NCBI GenBank assembly: GCA_024138025.1
Contig: JAMXBD010001591.1
Coordinates: forward strand, 124,001-188,000
Direction: 5' to 3'
Length of the DNA: 64,000 bases
Source: Combretum micranthum
Lineage: Eukaryota > Streptophyta > Magnoliopsida > Myrtales > Combretaceae
A program made the position numbers and the translations under genes. The notes under the pieces are model-generated. The model was not told where the DNA came from and did no database searches. It worked only from the letters and a program-made list of their open reading frames with translations. This document shows, in pieces, positions 10,736 through 21,811 of this stretch. The stretch's first letter is position 1; every line of letters starts with the position of its first letter.

Positions 10736-11956
10736 GGCTGCTTAACTTGTCAACAAACCAAGTATAGTACTCAAAGTCCAGCTGGCTTGTTACAACCATT
10801 ACCTTTACCTGAGTTGATTTGGGAAGACTTATCAATGGATTTTGTTATTGGTCTTCCTCAATCTCAGGGTTATACGGTCATACTAGTCATAGTGGACAGA
10901 CTTTCCAAATACTGTCATGTTGGTCCACTTGACTCTCATTTTACTGCAACAAAAGTGGCTCAATTGTTTTTACAGTTGGTAGTCAAATTACATGGTTTTC
11001 CCAGGAGCATTGTCAGTGATAGAGACAGTATTTTTATGAGTAAATTTTGGCAAGAATTATTCCGATTAAGTGGCACCAAACTATTCATGAGTAGTGCTTA
11101 TCATCCTCAATCGGATGGACAGACTGAAGCTTTGAATAGGGTACTGCAGCAGTACCTTAGAAGTTATGCTATGGATAGACCACAAGATTGGGTTTCTTAT
11201 TTGGCTTGGGCAGAATTTGCCTATAATGTTTCCTATCACGAAGGTGCAGGGACTACACCATTTGAGGCTGTATATGGCAGAAGCCCACCTACTATTCCTA
11301 TGTATTTGAGAGGCAGTTCCAAGCTAGAAGCTATTGATTATGAGCTTAAAAATAGAGATGAGATTTTGTCTCTTCTTAAATCTCACCTCTTATCAGCTCA
11401 ACAGAGGATGAAGGCTCAGGCTGATAAACATCGCACTGATGTTAGTTTTATGGAAGGTGACATGGTTTTTGTTAAGCTTCAACCCTACAGACAGGCCTCA
11501 TTAGCAGGGGATTATCACAAATTATCAAAAAAGTTTTATGGCCCATATAGGATCTCTAAGCGAATTGGTCAGGTTGCATATGCTTTGCAACTACCTGAAG
11601 GCTCTCGAATCCATAATATTTTTCATGTTTCATGTCTTAAACCAGCATATGGCTCAGTACTGCCAAGTCTGGAGTTGCCACCTAGGGTTTTCCACAATAA
11701 CCCTATTTTGGAACCTCTCCGAATTTTGGATTCCAGAGTTCTTTTGCGACATGGTCAACATGTTCAACAGATTCTAGTTCAGTGGTTGGGTCTTCCTCAA
11801 GAAGACACAAGTTGGGAGGACTTTCATTTGTTTAAACAAATTTATCCCAATTTTCACCTTGAGGACAAGGTGTTATTTCAACACGGGGAGACAACTGATA
11901 CGACCCAAACAAGAAGGAACAGAAAGCAACCAAGGTGGCTCAAGGATTATAACTAA
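10736..11956 (+). CDS. E1 pol: integrase core and chromodomain-like tail
   Basis: Same frame as the preceding segment, separated only by the TGA codon. The first codons finish the zinc finger (CLTCQ). The DDE core is visible: Asp in LSMDFVIGLP, Asp in IVSDRDSIF and Glu in HPQSDGQTEALNR. A GPY/F-type module (KFYGPYRI) follows, then SRIHNIFHVSCLKP and a chromodomain-like end (ILVQWLGLPQEDTSWEDF). The integrase joins cDNA to host DNA; the tail is thought to bind chromatin marks and steer insertion. The frame continues past the LTR border at 11896, so the last 20 codons (to TAA at 11954-11956) come from the 3' LTR. Confidence 0.88.
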   Translation, partial: GCLTCQQTKYSTQSPAGLLQPLPLPELIWEDLSMDFVIGLPQSQGYTVILVIVDRLSKYCHVGPLDSHFTATKVAQLFLQLVVKLHGFPRSIVSDRDSIFMSKFWQELFRLSGTKLFMSSAYHPQSDGQTEALNRVLQQYLRSYAMDRPQDWVSYLAWAEFAYNVSYHEGAGTTPFEAVYGRSPPTIPMYLRGSSKLEAIDYELKNRDEILSLLKSHLLSAQQRMKAQADKHRTDVSFMEGDMVFVKLQPYRQASLAGDYHKLSKKFYGPYRISKRIGQVAYALQLPEGSRIHNIFHVSCLKPAYGSVLPSLELPPRVFHNNPILEPLRILDSRVLLRHGQHVQQILVQWLGLPQEDTSWEDFHLFKQIYPNFHLEDKVLFQHGETTDTTQTRRNRKQPRWLKDYN

Positions 11957-12364
11957 AATTTGTATAATCAGTTCATGTAATCAGTCATGTAACAGAATCT
12001 TTTGTAACAGATTTACTTGTACACATACATGCAACAGCAAAACGGAAATAACAATGCCAAAATAGACAGTTGGCATAACAGAATGTATAAATACATAAAC
12101 ATAATGAAAGGGAAAGCACAGTTTTACTTCCCAAAGTTAGACAGAGTGTCTACAGGAGTTCTTGGTGACTCGAACAACCAAGTGAACTTTCCCTTTACAT
12201 TCATCACCTGCAAATCACGAAACAGTTAGGGTTAGAACATAAACACGAAGTGAGAAAGAGAGAAACACGAGAGATGAGAAAGTGGTGCGGCTAGGGTTAG
12301 AGAAGATACAGAGTTTTACCTAACCTCATAAAGGACACGTAGTAAAGTACTAAGGGTCTTATCA
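11896..12364 (+). repeat. 3' LTR of E1
   Basis: 469 bp, same ends as the 5' LTR. The sequence just before it (CACGGGGAGACAAC) is the candidate polypurine tract and is short and impure. The first 61 bp also encode the end of pol. Confidence 0.92.
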
Positions 12365-12369
12365 GTATG
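12365..12369. repeat. Target site duplication GTATG (right)
   Basis: Identical to 7006-7010; directly follows the TTATCA end of the 3' LTR. Confidence 0.9.
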
Positions 12370-12570
12370 AATCCACACAGGGACAATTTTACATTGGGAT
12401 TTTTGGGGTGCCGCTTTGACATCATCGATACTCTCAATTCGTCAACCACAACAAAGCACATGCAACAAGCAAATTTATGGTGGAAAGAATTTCTTACTAG
12501 ATTTTTATTAAAATGTATATTGATTTAATTTTTATGGCTATAATTTATAAATTATGTATAGAGGTTAATT
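12370..12570. repeat. Right continuation of the repeat split by E1
   Basis: Continues the repeat at 6580-7005 after the target duplication. It holds 'ttttggggtgccgc' near 12400, a landmark also found inverted near 14210-14265. No coding signal. Confidence 0.35.
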
Positions 12571-14950
12571 CAAATGTATACCATATGCTAGTTTCATGAA
12601 TAAAATTAATTCTTGATAAACATATGACATTTCTTGTCCACATACATATTTACTTCATTAGGAGCACACACCCCATAAGAATTACGGTCATTCCTATTCA
12701 CTTATTCCATTTTGCCAAGTAAAATGTACCCTTAAGGTTTCATTGTAACTTTGTGATGATAGGTTTGGGAACGACTTGACATGTGACACAGCTGCGACAC
12801 TTCTCATATCAATTATTTTTTTTTTAGAGAAAATAGGTTCAAACCCAATTCATCTCACTTAGCACCTAGGATATCTGCAAAGTTATTAGTAAGAGATATG
12901 TTTGTTTATTTAAATGCGTTTTTTATGCTTCCCATTATTTTCGGGTAACCAACTTGTGTCAATGTAATTTTATTCTAATGAGTAAAATTTATAAACAAAT
13001 ACATCAATAAATAAAAGGTTTGATGAGTGTGATAATTTGTTATAGAATACAGATTTTACTTAGTCCGATACGTTGTGTAAGATAAAATGAAATATGTCAT
13101 AAAGAATGGCAAGGAGTGTAATTTTACCAAATTGAAATAAGGACAATTTTGTCCATCATAATTTCATATCTATATAAATAAAACCCCTCCACATAAACCT
13201 AAGTTTTTTCTTTTCTACAGCAGTTTCTTTATGTTCCAAACCCTAATTTACCTTCTTCAAAGAATTCCCATTGAAGAAAACAAACAAATACAAGTAGGTT
13301 AAGGTAAGCCATTCTTTGAAAGAGGATTTCTTTCCTAGCTAGTTCTTCCAGTGTAAAGGTGTTCTTTTGGTTATAGATTTGCGAAGGAGAAGGAAACATC
13401 AAATTATTGCAGGTATATTAATTAGAACAAGATATTTATATATTGTAAATTATGATATTAGCGTCTTATATATGTTTAAGAATCAAAGAAAAGAATGTTT
13501 AAACATTGATAAGATGTTTTTGGAGTTTTGTTTGGTTTGAGAATAAAGAAAAGGGATGTTTTTGAAGTTTTTCATGTTTTGGGGCGAAGTAGATCACGAA
13601 CAAGGGTCACGGTCATGACATGGGGTGTAATCTCCTCAAAAGTCACTAGTTTTGGCCAATTACAACCATGACAGAGGCTATGATGGCCATCATGCCCCCA
13701 TCACGAGCATGATAGAGGCTGTGATGATTGTCATGGCCCCTATAACGGGCATCATTAGGGTGTTTTGTTGTGCTTTCTTTCTCCTGAACCTATCACATCC
13801 TCTACCATGAGCATGATCAACAAGAGGATGATAAAATTTTGTTTTTACCCTTGATTTAACTTTCACAAACAACTAAACATTTATCTTGATATTAAGTATA
13901 CCTAAATCTAGGTAAGAATGTATCTTAGGCCTAGAATAGTAGTTGTTCTTAAGAATTTAGGAAAACTAAATAACCTTAGGGGTATATTTTCTTCTTTATC
14001 AGGTAATGAATTAGCGTTGTCATGTATCATGTTCAATTGATTCAAGTAGATTTGAGTTAACAGTTTTAGAAGCTAATCCAAGTACGTCACTATCTTGATT
14101 GTTGTTTGTGTGTATGTTAGGTACTAGCAATGGAAATGGACTAATCATTCATCAGAACCTAACTCATGTTTTGTTGCTTGTGTTTGGCTAGGCCTAGTGG
14201 GCCGAAAGTACCAATGTTACTAACGTGGCACCTTATTGATCCTCGTGTGAAGTTGTCCCCAGTTGAGTCACACTTGGAAAGGATTTCAATAGATTAGGTG
14301 AAAACGATTGTGGTTTTAGATATTGGGGAGTATCCAATACCAAATATATGTATATATATATATTATACTATGCGTTCGTAGTGGAGTCATGAGTTACTCC
14401 AGGTTTAGGACTAGTTACAAATGATTCTAAACTGTGTTGGTTGCATGAATAATTTAAAGATAATAAATTGTGGCTGTTGCATCTAGATATATAAGTTGTT
14501 TGTTTATGTGCATGTAGTTATAGTTTTAGTGTGCTAAGCTCTAGCTCAACCCTTTTTAATCCTTTCAAGAGCAGGTGAGGAGCTTGAAGTGTTTAATTTA
14601 TCTAGGTACGATCTTTTTGTGAATTATGGCGATGATGATATGGACTAGACTATCCAATAGAGTTCTAATAAAGTTGTTTTACTTAAAGATAGATGATTTT
14701 TTTTTAGATATGAAGCTAAAGTATTTTGATTCTTTAAAATAGATTAAGTTTGATTTTCTTTTAGAATAGGTATGAAATGGCAAACAATTTATTTTGAAGT
14801 TTATTTTAAAATTTTAAATATTGATAAAACAATCATTAATGTGAGTTGGAGATATTAAATGTATGTTGAGGATAATAGCAAGTTTCTGAGCATTTGCATG
14901 CCACTATCTAATGATGACACGTGGTGGGCTAATAACGAACTAAGATGCGT
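12571..14950 (+). repeat. Degraded long LTR-like sequence, plus orientation
   Basis: No coding region. A TATA-like box (TATATAAATA, 13171-13180) is followed by a pyrimidine-rich leader and 'ccctaatttaccttcttc', a layout seen in the U3/R regions of long plant gypsy LTRs. The 13570-13830 stretch has alternating 'catgatcacgg'-style words and a short tandem duplication. The 14200-14560 part is a diverged inverted copy of 6750-7005 plus 12370-12440. Exact ends were not found. Confidence 0.35.
13668..13747 (+). repeat. Tandem duplication, 40-bp unit, two copies
   Basis: CATGACAGAGGCTATGATGG... is repeated as CATGATAGAGGCTGTGATGA... with a 40-bp period and several substitutions. It lies in the LTR-like region. 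Confidence 0.6.
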
Positions 14951-15970
14951 TATACATTGTTTGTTCATGATCTGTAGAGATTATTTATGGGCGTCGGAGC
15001 TAATGCGAGCTAGATGAGTTTGCAATATATACATATATATATAAATAAAGTTTTTGCTTGATTAAGTAAATCATCAATAGGGGTACAAATGAGTTAAGCC
15101 AGGCTATTAACAAACTTGGAATGTTTAGGCTCGAGCCTAAACCTGTTAAGGATTTTCGAGTCCAAGCTCGGCTCTTTAGGGCTTGAGCCCATTCAGGGTT
15201 TGTGAGCCTGAGATTGGCTCATAAACAAGACTAGCTCATTTAGCTATCAAGTCTCAATTCGGCTTGTCTAGCATATATAATTATATTTATAATATTAAAT
15301 CAATATAAATAATTATATATAATATTGTCACGCCCCAGTCCGCCGCATATAATATTAAAACTAATGAATGACAACCTTAGTCATGCAAGAGCTTCGATAT
15401 CATATGCAAGGCGTGCTTCCAAGATAGTAGGAGACTCACAGGGGTATTACATTTAACTAGATAATAAAAGAAAGTAAGAACTTATATAAACAAACATAAT
15501 ATTTCCATGATAATATCCTTACATCATTTTAGGGGCATTCCCTCGCTTTAATAGTCTTCCAAAATAATAACAATTATAACATAAGCCTACTATAGAGATT
15601 TTCCTAGAAGCCTATGTTCAAAACTTAAATACATAAAGTTTCTCCCAAAAACTCTTAATAGCTTATACTCGTACCTGACAAACGGGGCTCCTTGGGGCCA
15701 ATCAAAGGTAATCGTACTATAACAAAAAGCTATGAGGGTATAAGCAAAATTAGCTTAGTGAGATAATTCCATCTATAAGACATTTCCATAATTCTTTCAA
15801 GTATTTTAATCAAACATATGTGAATGCATCAATCATATGAACAAATAAGATACACACGATTAACCAGAAGTCAAGTGTAGCATGGATTTTACGCCCTTCA
15901 TGACAAGAGTTGGGAGGTTACAGGCCAATACGACCATCAATATTGCAGATTTACCAGCTCCTGCTCGCCC

Positions 15971-16030
15971 TGTAGACTTTCTGGCTCCTATTAGCCACCA
16001 TGTAGACTTTTTGGCTCCTACTAGCCACCA
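15971..16030 (+). repeat. Tandem duplication, 30-bp unit
   Basis: TGTAGACTTTCTGGCTCCTA at 15971 is repeated at 16001 with a 30-bp period and few changes. It lies inside the solo LTR and falls in the short ORF at 15882-16064, which I regard as a by-product of the repeat. Confidence 0.7.
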
Positions 16031-17840
16031 CTACCATTTCCTCGTTTCCCCACACAAAGAATAGTAGTGAAACAAATGTGACTCATGTGTATGATATGCA
16101 TGAATTGATTTCAATATAAATTTAACTAAAAAAATGTTTAGTTCAAGTTAAAGGCGATCAACACAATTTTCATCATATCCATACAAGAATCACAATTTAT
16201 TTATCAAACCAACTTCCGATATTCTTAACTTGTATTAAATCATTCATAATACCAAGTCACACAACAATTATCCATTTTATCTTTTACTTAATTGCTAGTG
16301 CTACTAATTACAAGCACAAAATAAGGAAATGTAACTTAGTAAAAGGAATAACTCACTCCATATCGGTAGATCCTCATCGAAGTAATCCTCTGAAAAAACG
16401 ATCTCGGGTCCTTCTCCACCTAAATAAGATGAAATACCCAAAATGAGTCTTTCATGAAGTTTCTATTCTTGAAGATCTTAAACTTTCCTTATAATCGTGT
16501 TAAATCATATAAGAGGAAATTCCAACTTAAAATGGCTATAACTTGCTCATTTTAACTCGGAATTTCGCATATAATACACCGTTTTCTACCTATTCGAAAA
16601 GATCTATCTATTTCTAAACTTATTTTCATCAAACTAAGTCGTTTGGGTTCCGAAAAAGCAGCGACCAGATTCATTACGAATTTGCAAAAACTTGATTCCT
16701 TCTTTTTATCAAAAGCTCACTTGAAGAGATAGATTTTTCCAAATATTTTTAAGCTTCTTGAAAGGTATAAACATATATGTATTGACTCATAACAATGTAT
16801 GAAGCAAATGAAGTTGTCTCAATTTATGAAAAAGTAAGTTTTGAAAGATTTTGAACTTAAGAATTTTTGAAGTGTCCATTTTACTTTGAAAAATTTTGAG
16901 TTATTTGAAATGAGTATTTCTTTCTCTAAATTTAATTGCTTGTAATTGCTTTATATTTCTAAAGAATAATTTTTATTTTCTAAGCTTAGATTCCAACAAC
17001 TTTTAAAATCAATAACAATTTCATAAAAGAATATCTTTGTTACTTGTGATCATTTCAAAAGAGTTCCTTGCACTTAATGAAAAGTGAATTTTTATAACAC
17101 CTTTTGTTTGTCTTAGAAAAATCATTTCTAGTCATGTTTATGAGTTTTTAAGAAACTTATCCTCTACATGTATTTCGTAGAAAAATTTTTGTCTAAGAAA
17201 ACATTTCTTTATTTACTTTGTTGAGACAAAGCCATTATGCCCATGCATGAATATGAATAATAAAATTATGGAAATATGAAATAACATAATAACTTGAAGG
17301 AATAAACTATTAAAGAAATAAATCAAGTATTGGGACCTTAGCTTCATCAAGGTATCCCGGGACTAAGAAAAGACTAGTCCCAAAAGAAAAAGAAAACGTT
17401 TTGACTTGATGAGGACAAGTCTAAGACTAAAAAGACTAGTCTTAAAAACAACTTGAAATTAAATATATTGTAAGGAAGTAAATAAATTGCAAGAAAGTAA
17501 ATAAATTGCAAGACAATGAGCTTATATGCTCTAAATAAGATATATAGCTATATGGATATATTGGATAGTTATAAACATAAAGCAACATAAAGGAATTGAG
17601 ATAATAAACAAAAACAAAGTATGAACCTATTGTTGCTTTCTTGACCTTCATGGTTTTAGAAAACATACACTAAGTTCATACTAAGTAGATGAACATATGA
17701 AAATCTTGAAGGCATATTACCTAAAAGAAAGAAACTAAAGAGAACTTCTTGTAAGAGACTTCTTTGAGAAATTTTGAGAGAGATTTGAGTATAGTAACTT
17801 TAGTGTAGAAGAAGTGTGAAAGAAGTGGAAGTATGATGAG

Positions 17841-17850
17841 GTATTTATAG
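17841..17850 (-). promoter_or_regulatory. TATA box of the solo LTR
   Basis: CTATAAATAC on the minus strand. The same word with the same surroundings occurs at 60406-60415 in the second copy of this LTR family, which supports it as a conserved promoter element. Confidence 0.45.
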
Positions 17851-18904
17851 GAAAATGTGGGAGATAATTTGTGTTAATTAAATAAAGTAAAAATAAAACA
17901 AATTGGAAGAGAAAGAGAGGGGGCCGGCGCATTTCTTGGGGAATTGGGGGAGAAAAATTAATTTTTTTGTCTTTTAAGTAATTAAAAGTAAGATATGAAA
18001 GATGTGAAATTGTATTGGAAATGATAATGTGTAAGAAATAGGTGTATGGTTTGTAAGAGTAGATTGTAAGAAAATAGAGATAGACGAATAGTATAGAATA
18101 GTAGAAAATAGTGTAATGTAAAGTAGACATGACAATTAAATATCGGTAGTAAGAAAAAACGCGTATAAATGCAATATCCGATATTTTTAGCTACCGAAAA
18201 ATTATGAAATTGAATTTTTTGGAAATCTTATATTTTTACGAGTCTAATGGTATATTCGGAATATTTTTCCTATTCCGAGCTCCTGGACAAGTTTTTCAAG
18301 AACTGTGTCCGATCGGGTTCAAAACGAGTTTCGGTTTTACTAAACTGATCTTTTTAGGCTTCCTTGGATAATTACAAACTATTCTACTCATTAAACTTTT
18401 TCTTACTTTCTTAGGGTTTCTTAAACAGTGATGCCGGACTTAAGCGGTTACGGTAAACTAGGGTTTTGTTGACTCTGGAAATCCGATTGACTTCTAATTA
18501 GGGTTTGAGTTTTAATTCGAATCCAAAATTTCGAGGGTTTATAAATATTATATTAATTTATTATATATATGCATAGATGTTAAATGAGCCTTTAATGGGG
18601 CTTATTCATAAGCTTGGCTCACGAGCCATTAATGAGTTTGTTTACAAGCAAGCTCACGAATCTAAAGACAAACTTAGATCTAGCTCGTTTAGCTAAATAT
18701 GCTAAGTTCGAGTAGCTCATGTGTAGCTCAACTCATTTGCAACACTAATAATCAAGCAAATCTTTCAAGTGGTTGAGGTTGAGGATATCTTTATGAGTTG
18801 AAAAATATTCATTTTAAAGAGATAAAAACCCTAACATAGGAAATTGATCTATTGTGAAGTTGAAGATATAACTGGATAAATTTTATTATGAAGAATCAAC
18901 ATAA

Positions 18905-20975
18905 GAACAGTTTAGAGCACGAATGAAGCTAGAAACATTGTAGATACTTCTTAGCTTAAATGGTCTAATATTGTAAGAATTAACGGAGTCGTATTTCATA
19001 ATGCGAATAAAAACAAAACGATAAAAATAATCATGACTCAATTTTTAAAAGTTTAACACTAATTATAAAATTTCAACTCCATCCTAAATAGAGTAAGAAG
19101 AAGAATAAGATCATTCAATGAATAATTTAGGATGGACAGAGAGATGTTAAAAATTATACACAATAATCATTTTTTTCCCCAGTAATTTTTAACTTACTTT
19201 GGTAAAATGAATTAGTGAAATATCAAATCAAAATGGACAAAATGGAAATAAATGTTACACACAATCTATTATTAATTGCTTTATGGACGAAATGTTTTAT
19301 TACTTACAATAATAATTATGGAAAGAAATTCTATATATATTTTTTTAATTGTTTCTAATATATTTTAACAATAATTCTTATAGAAAGTTAGTTTTAATAA
19401 ATTTAAAAATAACCGCTAAGAGATAAGTTTTTTTTTTTTTCTCTTTTTGCCATTACAAAAGGGAAGGAGAGATTGGATCTGGATACCTTTCAATTGAGAA
19501 ACTAGAGATAATGCCATTAAATTATAATATCATTAGCACATATGAGTAATTTCAAGATGTAGACTCAATAAACTTCTAGTATAACTTTAATATATGTAAA
19601 TTTTATTTTTATTTTACTATAATTCCTTACTTTCTTTTCTTTTCTTTTTTTTTTTTTCATCAACTAAACACCATAATAGCCAATAGGCATGTATTAGCTA
19701 TTACAACATTATTACTACAATCATATTGAATTATTTAATTTCTCCCTTCCTAGAGTGGAGTGAATGGATTGTAGGTTTTTTTTCCCCTAATTTTTTTTTT
19801 TTTTTTTTTTATGGTGATGTAGATGATGCTAGATAAAAGGCGCACATATATATTTTATATATTTGGTTTAAGCTACCAATCAATAAGAGACTAACATTTT
19901 TCCTTTGGGATAATGTAAAAAATAGTAAATAAACTTTCACAAAAAGTTTAATTAAGCAATTAAAGTTTGGTTTTAAATAATTTGGTACTTAAAGCAAGTT
20001 TTCATGGATATTTTTCCTATTTAAAATTTGATTTTGATAATTTTGGTACTTGACCAAAGTTTTAATAGACTTTTTTCATACCCGAAGTAAAGAACAATTA
20101 AGAGCACATATTAACTATTAAGCAAGAAACATTGTATATACCTTTTAGTTCAAACGGTCAAATACTGCAAGAATTTAACGGAATCGTATTTGATAATGCT
20201 AAACAAATAATATAGTAAAATAATCATGACTCAGTTTTTAGTAATTTACGACTAATTATACAATTTTAACTTTACTTAAGCAGAATAAAAAGAAGAATAT
20301 GATCATTCAATGAATAATTTAGAATGGGAAGAAAGAGAGAGAGAGACGGAGAGATGTTAAAAAATATATACAACAATCATATTTTTTTCCTAGTAACTTC
20401 ACTTACTTTGGTAAAATGAATTATTGAAATATCAAATCAAGACGGACAAAATGGAAATAAATATTACACATAATCTATTATTAATTGCTTTATTGATGAA
20501 ATGTTTTATTATTTACAAAAATAATTATGGAAAGCAATTCTATGCTATTTTTTAATTGTTTCTAATAGATTTTAACTATAATTCTTATACAAAGTTAGTT
20601 TTAATAAATTTGAAAATAATTGCTAAGACATATGAGTAATTTTAAGACGTAGAGTCAATAAACCCCTAGCATCAGTCTAATATGTAAATTTTTATTTTTA
20701 TTTTACTATAATTCCTTACTTTCTTTCTTTCTTTCTTTTTTTTAATATCAATTAATCATCATAATAGTCATGTATTAGCTATCACAACATTATTACGTTG
20801 ATATTGAATATTCAATTTTTCCTTTCTTAGAGCGGAGTGAATGGATTGTAGGTTTTTTCTTTTCCTCTTCTTTTTTTTTCTTCCTTTTTTTTTTGTTTTT
20901 TACGGTGGATATAGACGATGCTTAGATAAAAGGCATATATTTTTCTTTTTTTAGTTTAAGTTTAAGCTACCGATC
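18905..20975 (+). repeat. Direct duplication of a ~1.1-kb non-coding unit
   Basis: The unit at about 18905-20090 is repeated at about 20093-20975. Landmarks in the same order: 'agcacga...gaaacattgta' (18920/20103), 'aataatcatgactcag/a' (19028/20220), 'tgttttattacttacaa' (19290/20500), 'gtagactcaataaac' (19557/20650), 'agtgaatggattgtaggttttt' (19757/20836), 'agataaaagg' (19831/20924). The first copy has about 100 bp extra near 19440-19540 and another tail at 19900-20090. Both copies are AT-rich with poly-T runs and no ORF. Confidence 0.75.
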
Positions 20976-21435
20976 AATAGTTTGCTGATGTATTTTCTTT
21001 GTTAAGTTTTTATAATATGTAAAAAAAAAAAAAAAATTAATGTATCTCTACATCAATTTAAATTTCATTATATAAATGTTTTTACTAGTTGCATATTATG
21101 CCCGTTCTTCTAAATTATAATGAAATATAATTTTAGCTAAATTACTATTTTATTAGTAATATTTATGATTCCTACCTTAAATCCTCTTGTCGAAATTAGA
21201 AATATATCAAGTAATTTTATTAAATAAGTAATTTATCATTCGAGTAAAAAGATGCAATCAGATAACTACCACATATTTTTTTTAACTACAAAACACTCAA
21301 TATCTCAACGTGTATTACAAATTGCATTAGAAGTTTGCAAATCAATAACAACTTTGCTCTTGCATTAAACACCATCTTTTCTTATAGTTTCATATAATTT
21401 AAAGTAAAGAAACTATGGAAAAAAATGTGTTGTAT

Positions 21436-21540
21436 CGTCTTTGTAATCACACTACTGGTTATTATGTTTCATATGTGTGTTTTTATGTTTCGTTTGTATC
21501 ATCATTTTTGTAATCACACTATTGATTATTATGTCTTATA
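21436..21540 (+). pseudogene. Possible signal-peptide exon upstream of the cysteine-rich fragment
   Basis: A short frame from ATG near 21425 begins with a hydrophobic stretch (CCIVFVITLLVIM), as expected for a secretion signal. The corresponding right-arm frame (minus strand, near 24233) reads MRCIVFVITLLFIM. The word 'gtaatcacactattgattattatg' is repeated three times in the left arm (near 21447, 21511 and 21889), which shows local duplication of this exon region. No clear donor splice site could be fixed, so the exon model is tentative. Confidence 0.25.
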
Positions 21541-21736
21541 TGCGTGTTTATTTTTCATATGCAATATATTTTAATAATGATATTTGTTTCATAACTAATT
21601 ATTGAGTTTTTCAATGTAAATTTTTTAGGTTCTACAATGGCTGGTGTCAAAGAATAATGTGCTAATAGCAATAACTGTACGGGGATGTTTACAAACCAAA
21701 CAATAATGTAAATTTGTCATGTAATACGATGAAAAT

Positions 21737-21811
21737 TGCAAGTATTTTGAATGTGATTTACACTATCCAGCTACTTGCGTTAATCATCAATGCAAGTGCT
21801 GGATCTTCTAA
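21737..21811 (+). pseudogene. Cysteine-rich (defensin-like/NCR-like) peptide fragment, left arm
   Basis: The frame from TGC at 21737 to TAA at 21809-21811 encodes a short end with cysteines spaced C-x4-C-x7-C-x4-C-x-C and then three residues. Just upstream the frame is lost by a missing base near 21727; the right-arm copy keeps an extra in-frame cysteine five residues earlier, giving C-x5-C-x4-C. The C-x5-C start and C-x4-C-x-C end resemble the secreted defensin-like and nodule-cysteine-rich (NCR) peptides of plants, whose mature part lies on one exon after a signal-peptide exon. An intron-end-like 'attttttag' lies at 21618-21629. The copy is broken and I do not claim function. Family membership is inferred from spacing alone. 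Confidence 0.4.

Larger units (their letters stand above)
7011..12364 (+). mobile_element. Ty3/gypsy chromovirus E1, nearly complete, young
   Basis: Two LTRs (7011-7483 and 11896-12364) begin TGATACGACCC and end GGGTCTTATCA, and the element is flanked by a perfect 5-bp duplication GTATG (7006-7010, 12365-12369). Comparing the LTRs by eye I count about 6 substitutions and 4 small indels, so the insertion is recent. The internal region encodes gag with a zinc knuckle, aspartic protease, reverse transcriptase, RNase H, integrase and a C-terminal chromodomain-like tail. Gene order PR-RT-RH-INT and the tail assign it to the chromoviruses, perhaps the Reina clade. Two nonsense codons and two frameshifts make this copy non-autonomous. 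Confidence 0.93.
15326..18543 (-). mobile_element. Solo long LTR of Del/Tekay-like gypsy, inside the hAT-like element
   Basis: It starts TGTCACGCCCCAGTCC on the plus strand and ends near AAATTTCGAGGGTTTATA, the same end style as 1755-6574. A 5-bp direct repeat, AATAT, flanks it (15321-15325; 18544-18548). It is 3.2 kb with no internal domain. On the minus strand a TATA box (17841-17850) lies upstream of a pyrimidine-rich leader, so transcription would run leftward. A diverged copy of the part from about 17200 to 18245 recurs at about 59660-60818. The open frames at 17442-17666 and 17735-18130 on the minus strand are low-complexity LTR sequence, not proteins I believe in. Confidence 0.68.
15078..18747. 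mobile_element. hAT-like non-autonomous element, split by a solo LTR
   Basis: Ends are TAGGGGTACAAATGAGTTAA on the left and CTCATTTGCAACACTA on the right, with 'gctcgag/ctcgagcc' words inside. An 8-bp duplication with one mismatch flanks it (ATCATCAA 15070-15077; ATAATCAA 18748-18755), the size used by hAT transposases. Only about 450 bp belong to the element; the middle (15326-18543) is a later solo-LTR insertion. There is no ORF, so it depended on a transposase supplied elsewhere. Confidence 0.75.

Noticed and set aside
17735..18130. 131-codon open frame on the minus strand
   Set aside because: It lies inside a solo LTR downstream of its TATA box, is rich in Tyr/Leu/Ser from AT-rich sequence, and has no domain. 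The homologous LTR copy at 58.8-60.8 kb does not keep it open.
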